From contig CANFHX010000002.1 in assembly GCA_947446865.1 (NCBI GenBank), positions 1 through 64,000 on the forward strand: a DNA stretch of 64,000 bases, written 5' to 3'. The translations under genes and the position numbers were made by a program. This document shows, piece by piece, positions 50,684 to 58,939 of this stretch. The stretch is from Flavobacteriaceae bacterium (GTDB lineage: Bacteria; Bacteroidota; Bacteroidia; Flavobacteriales; Flavobacteriaceae). Position 1 is the stretch's first letter, and each line of letters begins with the position of its first letter. The notes beneath the pieces are model-generated. The model searched no databases. It was not told where the DNA came from and saw only the letters and a program-made list of their open reading frames with translations.

Positions 50684-50768
50684 CAGTGTTCAGTTTTTAG
50701 TGTTCCGTTATGTAGATTATTCGAACCTTTTTTGAAATTGACATTGACTTTTACTATTGATTTTTGAA
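50684..50768. repeat. Two adjacent word-like repeat segments
   Basis: CAGTGTTCAG (50684-50693) is the inverse of 9869-9878, and TTGAAATTGACATTGACTTT (50732-50751) followed by ATTGATTTTTGA resembles 5160-5205. The region lies between the reductase gene and the start of the next. Confidence 0.5.
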
Positions 50769-50769
50769 T

Positions 50770-51078
50770 ATGAAAAACATCCGACAATTATTTAAAGACA
50801 AAGACTACCTTTTGGAAGAACCAGAAGTAGAGCAACTTATTTCCTATTGCGAAGAGTTGCAAGACGAAATTGTGGAATTCAAATTTGAAAAAGGAAAAAG
50901 CAAGGAGAAAGTTTTGTTGGAAATTATTCGCGAAATTTCTAATTCTTGTCAGGATATTCAAAAGCAACAACTCGAACACGAACGATTTGATTACGAAGCA
51001 CCCGATTACAGAACGGCAGTTTTAAATTTGAAAAATTACCTCGCAGACCGCTGTAGAGAAGAACGAATTTATTTCTAA
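50770..51078 (+). CDS. Small conserved hypothetical protein
   Basis: The 102-residue, helical, charged protein has no membrane segment. The ATG at 50770 is chosen rather than the upstream TTG at 50764. Visible elements are LLEEPEVEQLISYCEELQDEIVEF and a C-terminal APDYRTAVLNLKNYLADRCREERIYF. It converges with the GT9 gene, overlapping it by 4 bases. Function is not known. Confidence 0.65.
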   Translation: MKNIRQLFKDKDYLLEEPEVEQLISYCEELQDEIVEFKFEKGKSKEKVLLEIIREISNSCQDIQKQQLEHERFDYEAPDYRTAVLNLKNYLADRCREERIYF

Positions 51079-52136
51079 TTTTCTAATTGCGATAGTACTC
51101 TAGACACTATTTTTTCAACAGGAATGGTTCGCATTGCATCTTCATAACCAGCAACTTTTTTATTACCAAAAACCGAAGTTGGCAATAATGGATATTGTTC
51201 TTTATCGGCAACCAAACAATTTTCTTCGGGTTGATTATAGGGTGCAAATCCGGCATACGGATGGGTTGCTCCCCAAAGTGTTATGGTTTTCACTCCATAA
51301 ATAGCAGCAAGATGGGCATTTCCAGAATCCATAGAAAGCATTACATCTAAATTAGAAATAAGGTGTAGTTCTTCCTTAAAGGAGATTTTTTTAGCAAAAT
51401 TATAAACGTTCAACTTCCCATTTACCAAAGTTTCTAAGCGTTCCAAATCCGAATCACCACCAAAAAGAAGTATTTTAATCCCCTCTTTATTAGATAATTC
51501 TTCTATCACTTTTTGCATTAAATCTATTGGGTAGGTTTTTCCGGAGTAATGAGCAAAAGGTGCAATACCAATCCATTTATCCGTTTTTTCTCCAAGAATT
51601 TCATGGACTTTTAAAGGAATCACATTTTGTTTTAAAAAATAGGGTGAGTCTAAATTAATAGTATATCCTAACTTTTTAAAAGTTTCCAAATGCCTTTCAA
51701 CCATTGTTTTTAATGGTTGGAATTTCTTATTAGTAAGACTGGTTAAGGCTGCCTTTTCGGCTCTACCTTTATCGGTAAAAGCTCCTTTTTTTCCGCTTAA
51801 AGCAAATAATAATCGCACTACTTTAGATCGTAATACATTGTGCAAATCGGCAATTTCAGTAACTCGAAGAGCTTTTATATCTCGGTACAATCGATACAGT
51901 CCTAATAGTCCTTTGTGATCGTGATGTGTATGAGCAGAAAGGAATTTTACATTAGATATATTTTTGAAAATTGGTTTAAAAAAAGGTCTGGAAACAACCG
52001 TTATTTTAACTTCTGGATGTTGTGCCGTCAATGCCAAAATTACAGGTACCGTCATGGCAACATCACCCATTGCAGAGAGTCTAATAATACAAATATGTGG
52101 GTGGTGTTGGGACAATGGTGCTATATTAAAATCCAT
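51075..52136 (-). CDS. Glycosyltransferase family 9 (heptosyltransferase-like)
   Basis: The 353-residue GT-B enzyme has IRLSAMGDVAMTVPVILALTAQHP at the start, DLHNVLRS in the middle, IGIAPFAHYSGKTYP at the start of the second domain and MLSMDSGNAHLAAIYGVKTITLWGATHPYAGFAPY near the end. Family members add heptose or similar sugars to the LPS core. DUF4254, encoded 28 bases upstream, is a frequent neighbour. Confidence 0.88.
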   Translation of the reverse strand: MDFNIAPLSQHHPHICIIRLSAMGDVAMTVPVILALTAQHPEVKITVVSRPFFKPIFKNISNVKFLSAHTHHDHKGLLGLYRLYRDIKALRVTEIADLHNVLRSKVVRLLFALSGKKGAFTDKGRAEKAALTSLTNKKFQPLKTMVERHLETFKKLGYTINLDSPYFLKQNVIPLKVHEILGEKTDKWIGIAPFAHYSGKTYPIDLMQKVIEELSNKEGIKILLFGGDSDLERLETLVNGKLNVYNFAKKISFKEELHLISNLDVMLSMDSGNAHLAAIYGVKTITLWGATHPYAGFAPYNQPEENCLVADKEQYPLLPTSVFGNKKVAGYEDAMRTIPVEKIVSRVLSQLEN

Positions 52137-52164
52137 TAAGTTATTAATACCAATGGATTTAAAT

Positions 52165-52770
52165 TTATTTTTTATTTTGATACAAAATAGGATTCAGATC
52201 GTCGTCGTTGTACATTTTCATTTGTTTGTACACCTTCATGAATTTATCTCCGTTTTCAATATCGGTCAATAAATCGTCGATGGCTGTCGATAAATCGGAA
52301 CGTTGTTCTAAAAGTACATTCAGCTTTTCTTGGCATTTAGCTCTATGCTCTGGTGAAGCCTCTGCGCGGGTTGCTTCTTCGTTCATGTGGTAAATTTTCA
52401 AAGCCAAAATAGATAATCTATCAATAGTCCATGCAGGGCTTTCGGAGTTTATTTTGGCGGAAGCCTTAACCGCTACATTAGTATATTTTTGCAAGAAATA
52501 ACTATCAATATATTCTACCATATCCGTACGTTCTTGGTTGGAAGCATCAATCTTTCTTTTTAAAGTTAATGCAGCTACTGGATCAATATTTGGATCCCGA
52601 ATAATATCTTCATAATGCCATTGCACAGTGTCTACCCAGTTTTTAAAATACAATAAATGCTCGATTTTATCGCTTGGATACGGGTTGTAAATGGGTTGGT
52701 TTACATTGTCGTGAACATGATAATCCTGGATACTTTGTTCAAATATAGAATAGGCAAATTTTGAAAACAT
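52165..52770 (-). CDS. DUF4254 protein
   Basis: The 201-residue protein is highly charged and helical with no membrane segment. The blocks IEHLLYFKNWVDTVQWHYEDIIRDPNIDP and IDASNQERTDMVEYID and DRLSILALKIYHMNEEATRAEAS are typical of DUF4254, a Bacteroidota family of unknown role that often neighbours glycosyltransferase family 9 genes. It shares the divergent promoter region with upp. Confidence 0.85.
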   Translation of the reverse strand: MFSKFAYSIFEQSIQDYHVHDNVNQPIYNPYPSDKIEHLLYFKNWVDTVQWHYEDIIRDPNIDPVAALTLKRKIDASNQERTDMVEYIDSYFLQKYTNVAVKASAKINSESPAWTIDRLSILALKIYHMNEEATRAEASPEHRAKCQEKLNVLLEQRSDLSTAIDDLLTDIENGDKFMKVYKQMKMYNDDDLNPILYQNKK

Positions 52771-52814
52771 AATTATAAATTTTATTTTATTTCATATAAT
52801 TCGACCAAAAGGTC

Positions 52815-52844
52815 TTGGGTGCAAAGATAGTTTTTATACTTTTA
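52815..52844. promoter_or_regulatory. Divergent promoters of upp and the DUF4254 gene
   Basis: On the plus strand TTG (52815-52817), 19 bases, then TACTTTTA (52837-52844) fits the Bacteroidota promoter well for upp at 52871. On the minus strand TATCTTTG (52829-52822) is a perfect -7 for DUF4254 at 52770. The two overlap, so firing of one may affect the other. Confidence 0.6.
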
Positions 52845-52870
52845 CATAAACATACTAAATTATCACTTTT

Positions 52871-53524
52871 ATGCAAATTCACTATATTTCTGAAAACAAC
52901 AGTATTCTTAATCATTTTTTGGCTCAAATTAGAGATGTCAACATCCAAAAAGACAGCATGCGTTTTCGAAAAAACATCGAACGAATTGGCGAGATTATGG
53001 CGTATGAATTGAGTAAAAATCTAGAATATAAAGCAATTGATGTGCAAACACCACTTGGAATTAAACACACCACAACAATTGCCGATAACGTAGTTTTATG
53101 TTCTATTCTTCGCGCTGGTTTGGCTTTGCATACCGGCTTTATGAACATGTTTGATAATGCTGAAAATGGCTTTGTATCTGCTTACCGTCACCATCCTAAA
53201 AACGATGATTACTTTGAAATATTGGTAGAATATCAAGCGGCTCCTTCCTTTGAAAATAAAAATTTAATTTTGATTGACCCCATGTTAGCCACCGGGCAAT
53301 CTATAGTTGCGGTTTTAAATAAATTGCATTTGGAGCAAAAACCAAAAGAAATTCACATTGCCGTTGTCATTGCTGCTCCGGAAGGAATTGCCTATCTAGA
53401 AGAAAATCTTCCTAACAATTGCCATCTTTGGGTTGCTGCTTTAGATGATAAGTTGAATGAAAAAAACTACATTATTCCGGGTCTAGGGGATGCTGGCGAT
53501 TTAGCCTACGGGAGTAAATTATAA
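52871..53524 (+). CDS. upp: Uracil phosphoribosyltransferase
   Basis: This salvage enzyme makes UMP from uracil and PRPP. The 217-residue protein has LRAGLALHTGF and the PRPP-binding LIDPMLATGQSIVAV loop (about 136-150) with the family's C-terminal GLGDAGDLAYG. It overlaps the converging DUF6427-like gene by 6 bases. Confidence 0.95.
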   Translation: MQIHYISENNSILNHFLAQIRDVNIQKDSMRFRKNIERIGEIMAYELSKNLEYKAIDVQTPLGIKHTTTIADNVVLCSILRAGLALHTGFMNMFDNAENGFVSAYRHHPKNDDYFEILVEYQAAPSFENKNLILIDPMLATGQSIVAVLNKLHLEQKPKEIHIAVVIAAPEGIAYLEENLPNNCHLWVAALDDKLNEKNYIIPGLGDAGDLAYGSKL

Positions 53525-54448
53525 TTGCGAAAAGAAACAGAACAATCCGCAGGCGATAGATATAAATAATATCATTTCCTGTTGGATTTTGCTTTTCATA
53601 TACTCAAGAGTATTGGTTGCTATAATTGCCATTGGAAGAAAAGTGAACACCAACATTTCACTGCTTTTATTATTAGAAATCAAGAAAATAATAATGCCGA
53701 AAAGTGCAGCAAAAAGCACTTTTTTATAGGATGCTTGTAAATTTAACGGCTTATTATTTATTGAAAAAATAAATGGAAATATAAAAAAGACCAAGAAAAC
53801 TGCAAAAATAGAAAAAGCAATATTTTGTGATTGATTGGTGAAATAATCTAATTTATAATTAATTATCTCTGTTTGCAAATAAGTGTTGATTGCGGTTTTA
53901 TCTATAAGTACATCATAAAAAACAAAGATTATTACAACCACAAACAAAGCTACAAAAGGAATTAACCAATTTCTATAATCTCTAGAAACATGAAAAATTA
54001 TAGAAACATATACCAAAACAAGAAAAATAATTACCCAAAAATGAAACAAACTTGCCACAAATATCCATAAAGAAGCATCAAATATTTTTTCTTTTGGAGA
54101 TTTTAATGTTTGCAAGGAAATCAACCTTCTCATAGATAAAAGAATGAAAAAATTAGCAAGTAATAAATTGATGTTATTAAATATTTTTGGATAAAATAAT
54201 AAGAAGATAAAATAAAAAAGGATGGTATAAGAGCTGTCTTTGGTCAGCCCATTCTTTTTAACAATAAAATTAGAAAAGAAAAGGGAAGCAAATAAAATAC
54301 CCAATAATCCGAATTTTTTCAAAAAATCTACTAAAGAATTTATACTTGTTGTACTATTAAATTGGTAGATAAAAAAGAACAAAATCATTAATATTCCCAT
54401 CAGAGAATAATTAATTGGTGTAGATTTTTTAAAAATGCTTGTTATCAT
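53519..54448 (-). CDS. DUF6427-like multi-pass membrane protein
   Basis: The 309-residue protein is almost entirely hydrophobic with about eight to nine membrane segments (for example LMGILMILFFFIYQFNS, FGLLGILFASLFFSNFIV, LIPFVALFVVVIIFVFYDVLI). The upp - DUF6427 - DUF6341 - purD order is common in Flavobacteriia. I recognise the group by neighbours and composition, not by a clear motif. Function is not known. Confidence 0.78.
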   Translation of the reverse strand: MITSIFKKSTPINYSLMGILMILFFFIYQFNSTTSINSLVDFLKKFGLLGILFASLFFSNFIVKKNGLTKDSSYTILFYFIFLLFYPKIFNNINLLLANFFILLSMRRLISLQTLKSPKEKIFDASLWIFVASLFHFWVIIFLVLVYVSIIFHVSRDYRNWLIPFVALFVVVIIFVFYDVLIDKTAINTYLQTEIINYKLDYFTNQSQNIAFSIFAVFLVFFIFPFIFSINNKPLNLQASYKKVLFAALFGIIIFLISNNKSSEMLVFTFLPMAIIATNTLEYMKSKIQQEMILFISIACGLFCFFSQL

Positions 54449-54468
54449 GAGGATATTTTATACTTTTG
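54439..54468 (+). promoter_or_regulatory. Promoter of the 54497 gene
   Basis: TTG (54439-54441), exactly 19 bases, then TACTTTTG (54461-54468) matches the Bacteroidota consensus in full. It lies 28 bases ahead of the ATG at 54497 and overlaps the start of the divergent DUF6427-like gene. Confidence 0.7.
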
Positions 54469-54496
54469 CGAATGTAAATATAACACTTGTTTAAAA

Positions 54497-54727
54497 ATGA
54501 AAGCATTTTTCGAAGCAATTCAATCACTTTTTGTAGATTTTTTATTTAAACCACTAGATTGGTTACGTGCATTAGAGTTAGATAATTGGTGGTTAGCAAA
54601 TATTGTTAGCTGGACTTTAATGGCTGTATGTGCTAGATATATCATTTATTGGTGTAAACAATTATCTCTTCACCAAAAAAATAACGAAGAAAACCAAGAT
54701 ACTACAGCTCATTCTTTCTTAAAATAA
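54497..54727 (+). CDS. DUF6341-like small membrane protein
   Basis: The 76-residue protein begins MKAFFEAIQSLFVDFLFKPLDWLRALELDNWWLANIVSWTLMAVCARYII with one or two membrane segments followed by a Lys/Asn/Gln tail. Length and neighbours (DUF6427 on one side, purD on the other) match the DUF6341 group of Flavobacteriia. It converges with purD. Confidence 0.78.
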   Translation: MKAFFEAIQSLFVDFLFKPLDWLRALELDNWWLANIVSWTLMAVCARYIIYWCKQLSLHQKNNEENQDTTAHSFLK

Positions 54728-54765
54728 TCCCCTATCCCTGTAACAGGAATTAAATAGGATTATAA

Positions 54766-56037
54766 TTAAAGATCAAAGCCAATATCTTTTCTAAAATACA
54801 TCTTATCAAAATGTAGCTTGTCTATGTTTTGATAAGATTTTTTTATGGCTTCTGGAAAGCTTTCACCAAATGAGGTTATGGCAATTACACGACCACCATT
54901 AGTTACTACTTTACCATTTTCTAATTTCGTTCCTGCATGAAAAGCAATAGAATCTTCTATGTTTTCTAGTCCTGAAATTTCAAATCCTTTTTCATAATCT
55001 TCTGGATAACCGCCCGAAACTACCATTATAGTTGTAGCACTTCTCTCGTCAATTTCTAGGACAATTTGGTTTAAAGTTTGATTGCCAACTGCTTGAAACA
55101 ATTCTACTAAATCGGTTTTCAATCTCGGAATTACCACTTCTGTTTCGGGATCTCCCATTCGCACATTGTATTCAATAACAATTGGTTCGCCTTTCACATT
55201 GATTAATCCAATAAAAACAAAACCTTTATATTCTATTCCATCTTGTTGTAAACCAGCAATGGTTGGTTTTACAATTCGAGTTTCAATTTTTTCTAACAAA
55301 ACTGCATCAGCAAATGGCACTGGAGAAACTGCTCCCATACCACCTGTGTTTAATCCGGTATCGCCTTCGCCAATTCGTTTATAATCTTTAGCGGTTGGTA
55401 AAATTTTATAATTTTTACCGTCTGTTAAAACAAAACAACTAAGTTCAATTCCGTCAAGAAATTCTTCAATAACAACTTTAGCACTGGCATTTCCAAATTT
55501 AGCATGAACTAACATATTGCGTAATTCAGTTTTTGCTTCTTCTAAATCTTGAATAATCAAAACACCTTTTCCTGCTGCCAATCCATCTGCTTTTAATACA
55601 TAAGGCGATTGAAGGGTTTCTAAAAATTGGCATCCTTTTTCAACCGTTTCTTTAGTAAAACTATCGTAAGCAGCCGTTGGTATTTTATGTTTGACAAGAA
55701 ATTCTTTTGCAAATTCTTTGCTGCCTTCTAATTGTGCTCCAACTTTGGAAGGGCCAATAACTGGAATATGATTTAAAGAAGAATCTTTTTGGAAGAAATC
55801 GTAAATTCCTAATACTAAAGGATCTTCGGGACCAACAACAACCATATCTACTTTTTCTTGAAGCGCAAAAGTTTTTAAAGCATCAAAATCTAATATATTT
55901 AAGGAGATATTATTAGCAATAGCGGCAGTTCCAGCATTTCCAGGTGCTACAAATAATTTAGAGCATTTAGAACTTTGAATCATTTTCCATGCCAAAGCAT
56001 GTTCTCTTCCGCCAGAACCAAGTAGTAAAATTGTCAT
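54766..56037 (-). CDS. purD: Phosphoribosylamine-glycine ligase
   Basis: PurD makes glycinamide ribonucleotide in purine synthesis. The start at 56037 gives MTILLLGSGGREHALAWKM, the family's usual N-terminus; the upstream ATG at 56058 would add 7 non-conserved residues. The ATP-grasp core (YVLKADGLAAGKGVLII), the FLDGIELSCFVLTDGKNYKILPTAKDYKRIGEGDTGLNTGGMGAVSP block, and RMGDPETEVVIPRLKTDL are all present. The product is 423 residues. Confidence 0.96.
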   Translation of the reverse strand: MTILLLGSGGREHALAWKMIQSSKCSKLFVAPGNAGTAAIANNISLNILDFDALKTFALQEKVDMVVVGPEDPLVLGIYDFFQKDSSLNHIPVIGPSKVGAQLEGSKEFAKEFLVKHKIPTAAYDSFTKETVEKGCQFLETLQSPYVLKADGLAAGKGVLIIQDLEEAKTELRNMLVHAKFGNASAKVVIEEFLDGIELSCFVLTDGKNYKILPTAKDYKRIGEGDTGLNTGGMGAVSPVPFADAVLLEKIETRIVKPTIAGLQQDGIEYKGFVFIGLINVKGEPIVIEYNVRMGDPETEVVIPRLKTDLVELFQAVGNQTLNQIVLEIDERSATTIMVVSGGYPEDYEKGFEISGLENIEDSIAFHAGTKLENGKVVTNGGRVIAITSFGESFPEAIKKSYQNIDKLHFDKMYFRKDIGFDL

Positions 56038-56055
56038 ATTTTTTTTGTTGTTGTG

Positions 56056-56063
56056 CAAAAATA
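56056..56063 (-). promoter_or_regulatory. -7 element of purD
   Basis: On the minus strand TATTTTTG is a perfect TAnnTTTG 19 bases ahead of the chosen purD start at 56037. This agrees with the internal start, because the upstream ATG at 56058 lies inside the -7 region. Confidence 0.5.
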
Positions 56064-56109
56064 ATAGATTTTAATCAGCGATTTTAATTATAGTGATTAT
56101 TTTTTTCAT

Positions 56110-56117
56110 TATTTTTG
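56110..56117 (+). promoter_or_regulatory. -7 element of the type IX cargo gene
   Basis: TATTTTTG is a perfect TAnnTTTG 21 bases ahead of the ATG at 56139. TTA at 56088-56090 lies at the -33 distance. Confidence 0.45.
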
Positions 56118-56138
56118 TTAAAAATTAAATAAAAAATT

Positions 56139-57497
56139 ATGAAAAAAATATTACTTTCTTTATCATTACTAGTAGCAATTAACATTGCAAATGCGCAAAC
56201 TTGGGATACTCAAGCTACAGGATTTTCAAGTGCTTCTAGAGGAATCAATGATTTACAAATTACTGATGCAAATACAGTATGGGGCTTAGCTTATGATGGA
56301 ACTGGCTCAGCAACAAATGTTCAAGAATTTACACTAACAACCAACGGAGGAACTACATGGGTTCCTGGAGTAATTAATGTTGGGAATGCTGCTTTAAGTA
56401 TTGGAAATCTTTGTGCTATTAACGCAACTACTGCTTGGGTATCTGCTTTTGATGGAACTGCTGGATTAGGTAGCATATGGAAAACTTCCGATTCAGGTTT
56501 AACTTGGACGCAACAAAATGCTGGAACATTTTCAACGGCAGCCTCTTCATGGATTGATGGTGTGCATTTTTTTGATGCTAATAATGGTTTAGCATTTGGC
56601 GACCCTGTAGGGACTGCATTTGAAATTTACAAAACAAGTGATGGCGGCGCTACTTGGACGGTTGTAACTAGTCCTGCTGCTGTTTTAAATGAATATGGAT
56701 ATGCTGGGAATTTTGCTTATGCTGGAAACACATTTTGGTTTACAACAAGTAAAGGAAAAATATACAGAACTACCGATATGGGAGCAACTTGGACAAAATT
56801 AGCTTCTCCTCTAACCGATTTTGGAGCACAAGTAACTACAAACAATGTTGGAAATATTTACTTTAGTGATAATAATACTGGTATAATTTTGGGTTCAAAA
56901 AATTATGTTGCTGCAACTGCAACAACTCCTTCAAGCGGAACATATAAAATTTATACTACAACAAATGGTGGCACAACTTGGTCGGCAGGAGTTACATATA
57001 CTGGTTTTAAAAATCTGTGTTATATTCCTGGAACTACTAAAATTATTGCTACTTCTGCTGTTACAACTACTACAACAAGTGATGGTTCTTCCTACAGTAC
57101 TGATAATGGGGTAACTTGGACTACAATTGAAACTGGTGTTCAAAGACTAGCTCCAGCTTTTTTAAACCCAACAACTGGATGGTGTGGCGGATTTAATACA
57201 GATCCTTTAACTGGAGGGGTTTTTAAATTCAATGGAGATTTAGCAAATGCTGTTTTTGGATTAAATAATAACTTTACTGTTACTCCTAACCCAGCGAATA
57301 CTCTAGTTTCTATTTCTTCTACATTAGTTGATTCTTATAAATTAAAAGTTGTTGATTTAACAGGTAAATTAATTATGGAGAAAGAATTGAATGGTATTCA
57401 AAATACTGTAGATGTTTCTTCATTAACTTCTGGAATGTATTTCTTTACTTTCACTTCAGAAGCGAAATCAGAAACAATAAAAATTATTAAAAATTAA
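56139..57497 (+). CDS. Type IX-secreted protein with Asp-box repeats and a type A sorting domain
   Basis: The 452-residue protein has a Sec signal peptide (MKKILLSLSLLVAINIANAQ) and at least six Asp-box-like (S/T-x-D/N-x-G-x-T-W) repeats, for example SDSGLTWTQ, SDGGATWTV, TDMGATWTK, TNGGTTWSA and TDNGVTWTT. This suggests a beta-propeller as in Ycf48- or sialidase-like proteins. The last 75 residues (VTPNPANTLVSISS to KSETIKIIKN) are the type A C-terminal signal for type IX secretion. The protein would be exported and anchored or released at the cell surface. Its target is unknown. Confidence 0.92.
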   Translation: MKKILLSLSLLVAINIANAQTWDTQATGFSSASRGINDLQITDANTVWGLAYDGTGSATNVQEFTLTTNGGTTWVPGVINVGNAALSIGNLCAINATTAWVSAFDGTAGLGSIWKTSDSGLTWTQQNAGTFSTAASSWIDGVHFFDANNGLAFGDPVGTAFEIYKTSDGGATWTVVTSPAAVLNEYGYAGNFAYAGNTFWFTTSKGKIYRTTDMGATWTKLASPLTDFGAQVTTNNVGNIYFSDNNTGIILGSKNYVAATATTPSSGTYKIYTTTNGGTTWSAGVTYTGFKNLCYIPGTTKIIATSAVTTTTTSDGSSYSTDNGVTWTTIETGVQRLAPAFLNPTTGWCGGFNTDPLTGGVFKFNGDLANAVFGLNNNFTVTPNPANTLVSISSTLVDSYKLKVVDLTGKLIMEKELNGIQNTVDVSSLTSGMYFFTFTSEAKSETIKIIKN

Positions 57498-57518
57498 TTC
57501 TAAATAAATAGTATTTTT

Positions 57519-57547
57519 AAGGGCTGACAATTGTTAGCCCTTTTTTA
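57519..57547 (+). terminator. Intrinsic terminator after the type IX cargo gene
   Basis: GGGCTGACAATTGTTAGCCC (57521-57540) is nearly a perfect palindrome (one G-T pair) followed at once by TTTTTT. It lies 24 bases after the stop and 16 bases ahead of the next start. Confidence 0.85.
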
Positions 57548-57555
57548 TTTATCCT

Positions 57556-58869
57556 ATGATTTCAATTTTCAATTTATCTCTGCAAATAAATGGATTCCCT
57601 ATAAAGGGGGCTGTTGCTGATTTTGAAAAAATTCAATCAATTCCAGAAGAAGCTTTTGAAAATTATGTTATTGAAAAAAGAAAAGATATTGTTGATTTTC
57701 ATTTGAAAAATAACAAATCCTATCTTGATTTTGTTGGGAAACCAGAGGTTAAAAATTGGGATGACCTACCAATAATGACTAAAAAAGATTTTCAAAAACC
57801 CTTGGGTGAAAGACTTTCTAAGGGATATACTACAAAGAATGCTTACTTTAACAAAACATCGGGCTCTAGCGGAGATCCTTTTGTTTTTGCTAAAGATAGA
57901 TATTGTCATGCACTAACCTGGGCCACAATTTTTAACCGATTTAGTTGGTTTGGAATTGATTTTAATTCTTCGCTACAGGCTCGGTTTTATGGAATTCCGT
58001 TGGATTTTATAGGAAATACCAAAGAACGTGTCAAGGATTTTTTAAGTCATCGGTACCGATTTCCTATATTCGATTTATCGGATGCTTTTTTGGAAACCGT
58101 ATTGGTGCAGTTTCAAATTAAGAAGTTTGATTACATCAATGGATATACTTCTTCCATAGTTTTATTTGCTAAATTTCTTCAGAAAAAAAACATCATTTTA
58201 ACCTCGATTTGTCCAAGTTTAAAATGTTGCGTAGTAACCTCCGAAATGTTATTTGAAGAAGATAAAATTTTGATGGAAAAACAATTTGGAGTTCCAATTA
58301 TCAATGAATATGGTGCATCAGAATTGGATTTAATTGCTTTTCAAAATTCGGATAACGAATGGCAAGTAAATTCGGAAACGTTATTTGTAGAAATTTTAGA
58401 TGAAGAAAATAACGTTTTACCTTACGGAAAAGAAGGTCGAATTGTGATTACTTCCTTGTATAATAAAGCCCATCCGTTTGTTCGATACGATATTGGCGAT
58501 ATTGGAATTTTGGATGAAAAAAGTACTTTGAAAAAACCAATTCTAAAAAAATTAATTGGTAGAACCAACGATATCGCACTTCTTCCTAGCGGAAAAAAAG
58601 CGGCAGGATTAACCTTTTACTATATAACCAAAAGCATTATTGAAGACGATGGAAATGTAAAAGAATTTGTGATAAAACAAACCAAAATCGATACTTTTGA
58701 AGTAGAATATGTTAGTGAAGTTGTATTAACTAATAGCCAAATTCAAAATATTGAAAAGGCAATTACTACCTATTTAGAAAGTGGATTGAATTTCACATTC
58801 ATTCGAAAAGAAAAATTAGAACGAAGTAAAAGCGGAAAGTTGAAGCAGTTTGTTTCTTTAGTGAAATAA
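57556..58869 (+). CDS. PaaK/CapK-like adenylate-forming enzyme
   Basis: The 437-residue protein has the AMP-binding P-loop (NKTSGSSGDPFVFAKDR, about 98-114), the NEYGASELD motif, the YDIGD hinge region and the RSKSGKLKQF block near the C-terminus (A10-like lysine). This is the phenylacetate-CoA-ligase-like family found in polysaccharide clusters as CapK. Its true substrate is unknown; activating a carboxylate for surface-glycan modification is the usual guess. It is the first gene of the plus-strand part of the cluster. Confidence 0.82.
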   Translation: MISIFNLSLQINGFPIKGAVADFEKIQSIPEEAFENYVIEKRKDIVDFHLKNNKSYLDFVGKPEVKNWDDLPIMTKKDFQKPLGERLSKGYTTKNAYFNKTSGSSGDPFVFAKDRYCHALTWATIFNRFSWFGIDFNSSLQARFYGIPLDFIGNTKERVKDFLSHRYRFPIFDLSDAFLETVLVQFQIKKFDYINGYTSSIVLFAKFLQKKNIILTSICPSLKCCVVTSEMLFEEDKILMEKQFGVPIINEYGASELDLIAFQNSDNEWQVNSETLFVEILDEENNVLPYGKEGRIVITSLYNKAHPFVRYDIGDIGILDEKSTLKKPILKKLIGRTNDIALLPSGKKAAGLTFYYITKSIIEDDGNVKEFVIKQTKIDTFEVEYVSEVVLTNSQIQNIEKAITTYLESGLNFTFIRKEKLERSKSGKLKQFVSLVK

Positions 58870-58899
58870 AATGCTCTCCTGAAAAAAATTAAGATAATA

Positions 58900-58926
58900 C
58901 CTAACAGGTTTTAGAAACCTGTTAGG
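58900..58926. repeat. Perfect 12-bp-stem palindrome between the CapK-like gene and wecB
   Basis: CCTAACAGGTTT and AAACCTGTTAGG form a perfect stem around TAG. It has no T-run on either side. It is more likely a dispersed palindrome than a terminator. Confidence 0.65.
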
Positions 58927-58939
58927 AAATAATGCAAAC

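Noticed and set aside
58900..58926. Terminator between the CapK-like gene and wecB
   Set aside because: There is no T-run and the genes are in one direction; a dispersed palindrome fits better.
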